From assembly GCA_033065855.1 (NCBI GenBank), contig JAVXUO010003193.1, positions 62,001 to 126,000 of the forward strand: a stretch of 64,000 nt of DNA, read 5' to 3'. The stretch is from Escallonia rubra (taxonomy: Eukaryota > Streptophyta > Magnoliopsida > Escalloniales > Escalloniaceae). The first letter of the stretch is position 1. Each line of letters opens with the position of its first letter. Of the stretch, positions 10,557 through 19,435 are shown in pieces. A program made the position numbers and the translations under genes. The notes beneath the pieces were generated by a model, which did not search any database, was not told the DNA's origin, and saw only the letters and a program-made list of their open reading frames with translations.

Positions 10557-11140
10557 TCAAAACCAACAAGAATGCGTGATCAATTGCAATGACAAGGAAG
10601 GTCTAGCACCAATAGCATATGCCACTATTGCATTTTGCCATTGTTTAAATTCCCCATCAATATCCTTCAGTGTATATTCTACACCTTTTATGCCATGTAC
10701 CTCTCGTGGAGCAACATATAAAAGCTTCTCCAATACAAATTCCCAATTTTGCCGAAGAGAGGCTACATATTTTTTCTTGTTCCTTATGCTGACAGGTAGC
10801 AATTTTCGGGGTTGAAATTGGAGAAGGAAGATTTTTTTTAGGGTAAGGCAAAGAAATCCCCTTCATTTTCTTGTCTTAATTCCGTTACTCGTCTACTTAG
10901 ATCCTTAATCAATTCTCTTATCTCCTTCTCCTTATCCGAATCTGAGCTAGTAACCATGATATTGCTCGGTTGGATATCTGCAACACCAAGGAGTTTTTTA
11001 AGTTCCCAACGCCACCGGCGCCAGAGCTTTCGATCTCGTGCCTTTCACCTCATGATTATTTATCCATTGCTTAGCGACCAAGTGTTTCACATATGGATCC
11101 TTTGGAGGGCCCCGAAATTGGCTCGATCATAGTTGAGAAG
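10557..11140 (-). pseudogene. LINE ORF1 fragment (DUF4283-like), unit 1
   Basis: The minus strand encodes pieces resembling plant L1 ORF1/DUF4283 proteins. These include VASLRQNWEFVLEKLLYV and IDGEFKQWQNAIVAYAIGA (the family's 'W-x-N-A-x-V-x-Y-x-x-G-A' phrase) and, further upstream, DPYVKHLVAKQW. Frames change several times and no full ORF remains. It begins exactly where unit 3 stops matching units 1 and 2 (about 10590 versus 42132), so it inserted after unit 3 separated. The copy in unit 2 is split by a later LINE. Confidence 0.6.
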
Positions 11141-11934
11141 CCAAGAGCACGATGAGGATTTAACTACTAGCGGAAACCCTAAAATTCTAGAGAGAAGTGA
11201 GAGTTTCTCTCTCTAAAATAGTCCATTTTTGTCATCCATGAACTAAACTAAATTACTCCACTCAAAATTTGTTCATATGACTCAAACGAAATAAATCTCT
11301 AGTCCTTCACGCTTTCACTGTGGCGCTACTCTAATGAGATACCAAATCATACCCTTTGCAGAATATACCTACTAGTAATATGCATAACTTTTATCCTAAA
11401 GTGTACCAATGTACAAAAAGATTTCCACATCACATATACCTTGTACTCTACAGGTCCCAACCTTGAGTATTAACTTTCATTCTCGTAACCTCCCAACCTT
11501 ATACTAGCAAATTGGTGATCGAAAATCTATGCCTATGCAAAGCCACAAATGGAGTCATATCAATACTCTCTTGATGACATTTCAATGACAACTAAGGCTA
11601 ATTACAAGCTAAAGTTTGTTTTCCCAATGCACCGGTCACACCATTAACTTTTCAAATATGATAATGGGAGCTTATCTATTGACAGCGGAGGCAATTTCAG
11701 TTAAGTTACCTGTGTCATCTGGTCGTCCATCCATCAAGGACGGACGGACCAGATCTTGCATTAAAAAAAAGGTGGTCCACTGTATTATGTAGCGGACGAA
11801 AATTTTGTCCAAAATACCCCCATATGCACATCCTTTATGTGGAACAGTGCCCGTCCACTACATTAGGTAGCAGAGAAGAGTTGCTTCTCTGGCACACATT
11901 AAATATGCCCTTTCGTCCGCCAGATTATTAAAGC

Positions 11935-13068
11935 GGTGGCTAAATACACCAGGGGTCGTCAATAGGCCAAAAGGCCGCATATGCGGCCTGCCCAACACGA
12001 CTGCACGTGCCGTGATAGGAGCGTCCCCACCCCTTCTGCCCTTTCACAGAAGCAGACACTGACCACGATCGTTACACGAGGACGAGATCTGTCGCAGTGT
12101 CGAGGAGGTGTTCATAAAGATCAAGGCACATGATCAGATACAAAAACTATATACGTTTACTAAACAATACATATGATTGCTATCGAGAGTAATATGCGTC
12201 GGTGCCTTTACATGCAAAGCATTACAGCTGGACATACCGAGCCGGATCCAGATGATAGTACCCCTGTGGACGAGGACGATCAGCAGGATCCGGATCCCGA
12301 ACTCGCCGACCCCTGAGCCCTTCCTCTCCCGTGCCCTTCTATTTGTTATTTGTATCCCGCTCCCGCTCCCGTGCCCTTCCCCCCCCCCCCCCCCCACCAA
12401 CACTTTATTGTATCCCGTTCCAGTGCCCTCCTGAACTTTGTATACATTTTATTTTGCGATTAGTATACAATTTGTAAATTTATATATATGTATTGTGTTT
12501 GTTTTAGGGTTAAATAATTGCTGATCCACTATGTAACCCTAATGTGCATTAGAAATATTTGCTGGGTTGAGATTGTTTTGTTGACAATTTGTAACTATAT
12601 GTTTGAGTATTAAAAGAATAAAATATTTTAAAATTAGCTTGACATTTAGCGACGGATTTTATTTCATTGCTAAATTAAAGTCTTCAATTAAAATGCACAT
12701 AATACTTTTAGCGACGGAAAAGGTTTTACCAACGGACTTTTAGCGATGGATATTCCGTCGCTAAAAAGTCATTTATTTAGCAAATAATTTTTAGCGCCGG
12801 ATGTTCCGTAGCTAAACTTCCGTCGATAAAACTTTTAGCGACGTGCTTTTCCGTCGCTAAATATTTTACTTTATAAATTATTTAATTGAATTTATCTCCC
12901 CGTCACTAAAAGTCAATTTTTAGGCGACGGATTTCAAACTTTTGGCGACGGGGTAATAAGCAACAGACTTTTCGCGACAGGGTGTTCGTCGCTGAAAGTC
13001 TGTAGCGACGAATTTAAGGCTTTTAGCGACGAACTTGTCCGTCGCTAAAAGCCCAATATGTTGTAGTG
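11935..13068 (+). mobile_element. CACTA remnant E (3' end only), unit 1
   Basis: The left edge is abrupt. From about 11935 the DNA matches the last coding part of the TNP1-like gene: the motif encoding RPKGRIRGLP in A is still visible at 11970-11995 as GGCCAAAAGGCCGC. A terminal exon (about 12221-12315) encodes an Asp/Pro-rich end, EPDPDDSTPVDEDDQQDPDPE, and stops TGA at 12313-12315. The splice acceptor before it reads TGCAAAG here but TGCAGAG in unit 2, so unit 1 has lost the AG. A run of C (about 12380-12397) and subterminal TTTTAGCGACGGA repeats (12645-13050) follow. The terminus TTGTAGTG ends at 13068. It is not autonomous. Confidence 0.82.
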
Positions 13069-13084
13069 CGCTAGGAAGAAATTC

Positions 13085-13430
13085 TTATGCCCAATTTTGA
13101 GACTCGATTGCCTTTTCTCCCCATAAATATGTGACACATGCCATCAAGTTTTGCTCCCTCAACGCGTATATCCACATCTTAAATTCTTTCCTCGTATAAC
13201 AAGCCGTTTCTGAAAGCAAATAAATCCAATCTTTCAGCCATAGTGACAACACCAATTCCTGAAAGGTCGCATCTTCAGTAGCTAGTTCATCTGCATAAGA
13301 TTTTCGGACAAATTGCGATTGCATGTAATTAATCAAACAGAAATCTTCCTCAAATATTTCCCCAATTGCTTCCTTAATTTTTGCTAGAATCCAAAATTTG
13401 ATTGAGATTTTATTGTGAGGTAATTGCTAT
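13085..13430 (-). pseudogene. Unidentified coding-like fragment, unit 2
   Basis: An open minus-strand stretch includes ILAKIKEAI, then FVRKSYADELATEDATFQ and LVLSLWLKDWIYLLSETACY. The same protein is encoded by unit 3 (23196-23546) with conservative changes but different indels. It ends against the CACTA E terminus of unit 1. I do not recognise the family. Reading-frame preservation over more than 80 codons in two diverged copies suggests it was once an exon of a real gene, perhaps cut off when the tandem unit formed. Small plus-strand open stretches here look like shadows. Confidence 0.45.
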
Positions 13431-13615
13431 TCCAACAGTTGTTTCGAATGCCATTTTGGACTGTCACTCTTCTATTACATTACAGAGTTTACAATAACTG
13501 GAACAAGCTGTGCAACTCTAGTACGGAAAATATATTAGGCATGGACTATTATCCCTGATAAATTGAAGTTGATGTTTTTGAGCCGAAATATATAAACCAG
13601 AACTTCATACTGCAG

Positions 13616-13843
13616 GTGGCTTATTTGTTAGCTTATCTATCAGAGGCTTGGGCCAAGGAAGTGGTTGACAATGATTCTATCAGATATTTGAGTTCATGTA
13701 TTGCACCAGTTGTAAGAAAATTAACAACTGAATATTTACAAAAAAGTGACAAGCATTTTTTAATAACTGTACCTGCATTCTTGCATAAAACGACTTGTAT
13801 CAACGATTTTGGGGGGAGGTGTAGTTTGAGAAGACTAAATTAA
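13616..13843 (+). pseudogene. Small coding-like fragment of unknown origin, unit 2
   Basis: It follows a splice-acceptor-like ACTGCAG and reads LLAYLSEAWAKEVVDNDSIR and further, 75 codons. Unit 1 carries a 50-bp deletion and a stop, and unit 3 is split here by the TR-GAG/CACTA F complex. No family was recognised. It may be chance. Confidence 0.25.
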
Positions 13844-14809
13844 TTGATTTCAACCCCCCTCCCTTCCTTTTTTTTTCTATCCATTGTTTAGAAAATTTGA
13901 AAAGTCACCCCACTTTTTCTTAAGTTTCCAAAAGAATCACACCTTCCACAAATATTTATTCCCAAAATCTCTTAGTTCCTAATTTTCCCAATACATTTTT
14001 CTCGGGCTCAACCCGCCTCGTATCTCCGGCATATAAGGTGTTACTGGAGTAGAACATGGTGTTTTGGGATTTGAATAACTATTCAAATAGTAAACGTTAT
14101 CTCCTCGTTCAAACGGGCCACAAGTCAAAATTGGTCAAAAGCCACTGCGTGTCTGAATGAAGAGAAGAAATCGTGCTGATGATTCATTTGACACGCTATT
14201 GACTTGGAGTCATGGCCAACTTTTGGAGTCATGGTCTATGGATCCAATAATGCACATTGCTAGTCTGTACATAATTAAAATTCTTAATTTCAAATGGGAA
14301 ACGTTTGTTTTAGCAGATTATGTGCTCTTCTATAATACTGTCTATTGTTAAGCAGTACATTTAAAACAAAATTACTAAATTTGTTAGATAAATCACTAAA
14401 AATGATTAATTAATCACTAAAATAATTTATTTAAAACAATTGTTGTTGACTAACCTTATTAAGTTAGATAAATCAGTATTAATAGTGAAATTATATAGTT
14501 AGTTAGTAGTCAAATTGAGTAATCAATTCTGAAGATATATACTATAAATTCGATCATTGATGACTTTCGTGATTGTAAAAAATGCTGAGTTCGGCTTTGA
14601 CTATCGATCCATACGTATTAGAAAAGTTTTTTATGTTTTCTTGTTTTGTGAAATCTTGATAAACTACTTCTAAGTTCGATGTTTTTGGTTTTTCAAGTTT
14701 TATGTGAACTTCAACCTCTCGAATTCTTTTATGTTAGTCATTAATTTTTTTATGACTTTTTGGTCCTCTCGATCAGACTTCCTGAATGCCTCTGACAACG
14801 AACGGGTGA

Positions 14810-14970
14810 AGTTGGTTCGAAAGATCAAAAGCACGCAAGAAAATTCCTGGTGATAACGAACGTGTGAAGTTGGTTTGAAAGATCAAAAGAGCGCAAGAAA
14901 ATTCCTGGCCTGGTCCCGTTGTGAGTGGACCAGTTCCTCATCACCGACGACTCCTCTGATAATATAATGA
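14810..14970 (+). promoter_or_regulatory. nsLTP2-2 upstream region with duplicated box
   Basis: Two copies of the box (GAAAGATCAAAAGCACGC at about 14818 and GAAAGATCAAAAGAGCGC at about 14876) and a weak TATA, AATATAATGA at 14961-14970, match copy 1. The CCTGGTCCCGTTGTGAGTGG block just after the second box is present here and in copy 3, but is degenerate in copy 1. Confidence 0.5.
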
Positions 14971-15067
14971 GATGAGACCCAAGCCAATTCAAATGCATCT
15001 TTGCCTCAACTGCCTTTCTTTCCCTTTTCCTCTCACAAAGTTTTGGCCATCTTTGAGTGAGTGAAAC

Positions 15068-15358
15068 ATGAAGGCATCATCGTGCAGTACAGTATGCGCT
15101 GTGCTGGTGCTGGTGCTGCTCACGGCTGAAGCAGTGCAGGTCTCGGTGGCTGTGACATGCAACCCAGTCGAACTAAGTTCTTGTGTGAACGCGATTACGT
15201 CGTCAGCACCACCGTCTCAACTCTGCTGCAGCAAGGTCAATGAGCAGAAGCCTTGCCTTTGCCAGTACCTCAAGAACCCAAGTCTCAGGCAGTTTGTTAG
15301 CTCCCCCAATGCGAGGAGGGTTGCTAGCACTTGTGGGGTTCCTTTCCCCACGTGCTAG
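15068..15358 (+). CDS. Non-specific lipid transfer protein type 2, copy 2
   Basis: This 96-aa protein has the same signal peptide and the same eight cysteines at type 2 spacing as copy 1. It is identical to copy 1 except for Ser7 in the signal peptide (AGT for ACT), so the predicted mature proteins are the same. There is no synonymous difference to copy 1 in the whole CDS, although the 3' untranslated region next to it already differs by several bases in the first 60. It has no intron. The same ATG context and downstream AATAAA are present (about 15520). It looks functional, and its product is redundant with copy 1. Confidence 0.95.
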   Translation: MKASSCSTVCAVLVLVLLTAEAVQVSVAVTCNPVELSSCVNAITSSAPPSQLCCSKVNEQKPCLCQYLKNPSLRQFVSSPNARRVASTCGVPFPTC

Positions 15359-15673
15359 AGCCCCTCCCCTGCAGTATTGTTATTGTAACTTCCTTTTTAT
15401 GCAGCGATACAGAGTGAGGAAGTCTACTTAATCTCAGCTTGCTAGGCTATAGTTCTCAGAATCTCATCTAAGGCTCAGTTCTGTAGTCCTGAGTGAGGTT
15501 CGAGCTCCGTTAGAGCGCAAATAAATACTCGAAATAAGAAATAACATCGCTTATTGAAACACCACAATGAAGGCAACATGCACGAACACAATTAATAAAA
15601 CTGCGAGATCGACTACTACTCTTTACAAAGATAGGAAAAACCCTGCAGCCGCACTCAAAACCAAGAAGAATGC

Positions 15674-15993
15674 GTGATCAATTGCAATGACAAGGAAGGT
15701 CTAGCACCAATAGCATATGCCACTATTGCATTTTGCCATTGTTTAAATTCCCCATCAATATCCTTCAGTGTATATTCTACACCTTTTATGCCATGTACCT
15801 CTCGTGGAGCAACATATAAAAGCTTCGCCAGTACAAATTCCCTATTTTACCGAAGAGAGGCTACATATTTTTTCTTGTTCCTTATTCTGACCAGTAGCAA
15901 TTTTCCGGGTTGAAATTGGAGAAGGAAGATTTTTTTTAGGGTAAGGCAAAGAAATCCCCTTCATTTTCTTGTCTTAATTCCGTAACTCGTCTA
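15674..15993 (-). pseudogene. LINE ORF1 fragment (DUF4283-like), unit 2, interrupted
   Basis: This is the counterpart of 10557-11140. It breaks at CTCGTCTA (15993), where the LINE inserted, and resumes at 18334-18455. About 8 bp present in unit 1 at the insertion point are absent, so a clean target duplication is not visible. Confidence 0.55.
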
Positions 15994-18333
15994 TTTTTTA
16001 TTTTTTTATAAGCAAGTTCATTCATGAAAAAAAACAGCACACAGAAAGAGTCTAGTTCCCCTCATCATCCATTAACAAAAGGAGATGGTGGATGGAGGAT
16101 GTTGGAACTTCACCCACAAAAAGATTGTAGTCTGCCCATTTAGCCAGAGTATGGGCAAGCCTATTTACATGTCTACTTACTTTAACAAAACACCAGCAAA
16201 TTAACGCTTTCAGCTTATCTCGCGCATCTTCAATGGTTGCATAGCATCTCCAATTTGGTGTTGCCTCGAAGTCGTTGAGCCATCTTATCACAGTTTGGGC
16301 ATCTCCCTCAAAAATGATATGGGTGTACCTGTATTGAAACGCCTAATGAATGGCAAAAAGGGCTGCCAATGCCTCTGCATGCTCTGGGTCTGTGGCGGTA
16401 TTTTTGGTAACATGGGCTGCCAAGATGATAACCAGATGGTTCGATATGATGATCGCTTGTATCGAATTATTTGCCCTTACCGCCGCGTCAAAATTAATCT
16501 TGATCCAGAAAGGTGGGGGGCTACTCCAATTGTGCAAATCCAAAATTGCATTTTCCTGCAGATTCAATGCCTCACAGTGTTTTTTGAAATTCTTGAGAAC
16601 AGATTTTGCCACATCATTGGCATTAATCACTGTTTGATGAAATACTCTGCGATTTCTACTCATCCAAATATATTCCATAATAGTGCTTGCAAACAAAGTG
16701 AATCTGTGGCTTAGGTTTGTGTTCTGCATACCTTGGATTTGAGGTGTGAGGATGTCCTCCAGCCATCTTACCAGGGAGAGTTCTGATTCATCAGAATTTG
16801 GGACAGGGGGACGAAAGTTTTCCGGATATGTGATCCATAAAGCTCGCGCCAACGGACAATAGAAGAAAATGTGGATTAGTGTTTCTTGTTCCGAATTGCA
16901 GAGAGGGCATTCCGTGTCAATATCTTGGATGTACACTTGGATTTTGCTACGAGTTGGAAGAATTTCCCAAGCAATACGCCATATGAGTATTTTTTGTCGC
17001 TCACAAATTCTAGCTTTCCAAATAGATTTCCATATTGAATTCGCCGCTAGAAGACAACCATGGAATTTCTGTTCATTTTCATTGATGTATACCGATTTGC
17101 ATGAAAATTTCCCAGATTTAGAAGGAGTCCAGGCTAAGAAATCCTGGGAGTTTAAGGTAGAGATTTTGATCTTCAGAATCTTCGAGATTATCGAATCCGG
17201 AAAAGTTTCCTGCAATTTTGATATTTTCCACGAAAAGGTTGTCTGATCAATCAGATGCGATACCTTAGAAGTGCCATCACCATCAGCTGAGTTTCCCAAT
17301 TCCACTGATGAAAGTACCGTAGGAACAAAGCCCGACAAGGAGGGGATCCAAGGATCTCTTCTATAATCAATTGACTTCCCATTACCTACCACAAAACAGA
17401 CACCCTTCTTTAAACTTTTTATGCCCGAACATATTCCTTTCCATATGCACGAGGCACTCTTTGGAGGGGTATACTCCAGGAATGGAGCACCCTTAAGGTA
17501 CTTAGATTCCATGACTCTACTCCAAGACTTCCAAGGTTGGTTCAAGACTTCCCAACTCAGCTTTGCAAGGAGGGCTTTGTTAAAGTCCTTCATCAATTTG
17601 AACCCCATACCTCCATAGCTTTTCGGTATACTCAAAGATGACCAAGCTTTAGGAGTATAAAAATGCCGCTTAGCTTCATTGTGACCCCACCAAAACCTTC
17701 TCATAGCTCCATCCAAATTGTCACAAATACTGGTGGGTAATGCAAAGGTGGACATTGTGTAGGTAGGAATTGCCATTGCCACGGCTTTGATCAAGGTCCC
17801 CCTTCCCGCTTGTGATAAGCATTTAGATTTCCAGCCACTTAACCTTTGTTTCACCCGTTCCACAAGTGACTTAAAGAGATTTCTCTTACTTTGATTGGTG
17901 AAGAAAGGTAAGTCCAGGTACCTGTCATTTGACGGTGCAGCCTTGAACTCCAAAATTCTGCTCATTTCCCTTCTATCTGATACAGACATGTTCTTGCTGA
18001 AAAATATTCTGGATTTGTCTCGATTGACAGTTTGTCCTGACCACGTTTCGAACTTTTTTAAGCACCGTAGGACTGTCTCCGCTTCATTCTTTTTGCCCTG
18101 ACCAAAATGGTCCCCTGACCAAAATGGTCCCCAGACCACTGGGATGAACAACTTGCTTCGAGACACAGCCATATGGCATGTGGAAGTTCCACATACTAGC
18201 ACCATACGACGGCATATAGCTTCCTCATCGAACTCTTTTCCTTCAGAATCTGACTCCGGCACACTTTCCATTACCCCAACACTACCAGCATGAGCATCAA
18301 TGAGGGAAGTTCCCACTGGAGTACCGGGTACCA
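15994..18333 (-). mobile_element. 5'-truncated L1-type LINE inserted in unit 2
   Basis: A T-rich tract at 15994-16008 marks the poly(A) end, as the element lies on the minus strand. The right edge at 18333 is fixed by the uninterrupted sequence of unit 1. Only the second half of the reverse transcriptase, the zinc-binding domain and RNase H are present: 5' truncation, the usual outcome of target-primed integration. A 17-bp direct repeat GACCATTTTGGTCAGGG sits at the truncated end (about 18101-18135), together with about 200 bp of sequence that does not look like RT. Confidence 0.87.
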
Positions 18334-18334
18334 C
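16052..18334 (-). pseudogene. LINE reverse transcriptase-RNase H C-terminal half, one in-frame stop
   Basis: The frame is open from 18334 to 16346, has TAG at 16343-16345, and continues in the same frame to the stop at 16052. The order is about 85 codons of non-RT sequence, then the end of RT (EAETVLRCLKKFETWSGQ, then NRDKSRIFFSKN), the L1 thumb/connection region (RRFWWGHNEAKRHFYT), zf-RVT (residues about 480-560; CPLCNSEQETLIHIFFYCPL), then RNase H with INFDAAV (Asp), EHAEALAAL (Glu), FEGDAQ (Asp) and RHVNRLAH (His). The single stop falls between the RNase H Glu and the second Asp. The YADD catalytic motif of RT is absent, so it cannot be autonomous. The first 85 codons include MVPGTPVG, of unknown origin. 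Confidence 0.88.
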
Positions 18335-19435
18335 TTAATCAATTCTCTGATCTCCTTCTCCTTATCCGAATCTGAGCTAGTAGCCATGATATTGGTCAGT
18401 TGGATATCTGCAACACCGCGGAGTTTTTTAAGTTCCCAACGCCACCGGCGACAGAGCTTTTGATCTCGTGCCTTTCACCTCATGATTATTTTTCCATTGC
18501 TTAGCAACCAAGTCTTTTGCATATGGATCCTTTGGAGGGCCCCGAAATTGGCTCGATCATAGTTGAGAAGCCAAGAGCACGATGAGGATTCATCAACTAG
18601 CAGAAACACTAAAATTCTAGAGAGAAGTGAGAGTTTCTCTCTCTAAAATAGTCCATTTTCGTCATCCATGAACTAAACTAAATTACTCCACTCAAAATTA
18701 GTTCATATGACTCAAATGAAATAAGTCTCTAGCCCATCATGCTTTCACTGCGGCGCTACTTTGATGAGATACCAAATCATACCCTTTGCACAATATACCT
18801 ACTAGTAATATGCCTAACTTTTATCCTATAGTGTACCAAAGTACAAAGAGATTTCCACGTCACATATACCTTGTACTCTACTGGTCCGAACCTTGAGTAT
18901 TAACTTTCATTCTCGTAACCTCCCCAACCTTATACTAGCAAATCGGTGATCGAAAATCTATGCCTATGCAAAGACACAAATGGAGTCATATCAATACTCT
19001 CCTGATGACATTTCGATGACAACTAAGGCTAATTACAAGCTAAAGTTTTTTTGCCCAATGCACCAGTGACCAGTCACACCATTAACTTTTCAAATCTGAT
19101 AATGGGAGCTTATCTGTTGACAGTGGAGGCAATTTCAATTAAGTTACTTGTGGACCAGATCTGGCTAAAAAAAAAGGTGGTCCACTGTATTATGTAGCGG
19201 ACGAAATTTTTGTCCAAAATGCCCTCATATGCACATCCTTTATGCGGAACAGTGCCCGTCCGCTACATTAGGTAGCAGACAAGAGCTGCTTCTCTGGCAC
19301 ACATCAAATCTGCCCTTTCGTCCGCTAGATTATTGAAGCGGTAACTGGATACACCGGGGGTCGTCAATAGGCCAAAAGGCCGCGTATGCGGCCTGCCCAA
19401 CAAGACTGCACGTGCCGTGATAGGAGCGTCCCCAC

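Larger units (their letters stand above)
7883..13068. repeat. nsLTP2 tandem unit 1 (5' end displaced by the retrotransposon)
   Basis: The unit aligns with unit 2 from 7883 (matching 13327) through the nsLTP2 gene, a LINE ORF1 fragment and CACTA remnant E, ending at TTGTAGTG (13068). The next base starts unit 2. Relative to unit 2 it has a private MITE (8491-8794), about 50 bp missing near 8270, and the 78-bp block at 14029-14106 of unit 2 missing near 8840. It lacks the unit 2 LINE and CACTA B. 7883-9550 and 11140-11930 hold no gene that I recognise. Near 11718-11755 there is an imperfect hairpin with arms ATCTGGTC/GACCAGAT. Confidence 0.88.

Noticed and set aside
12134-12434. Small ORFs around the C-run in CACTA E
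   Set aside because: They cross a predicted intron and a homopolymer run; the real coding trace is the short terminal exon of the TNP1-like gene.
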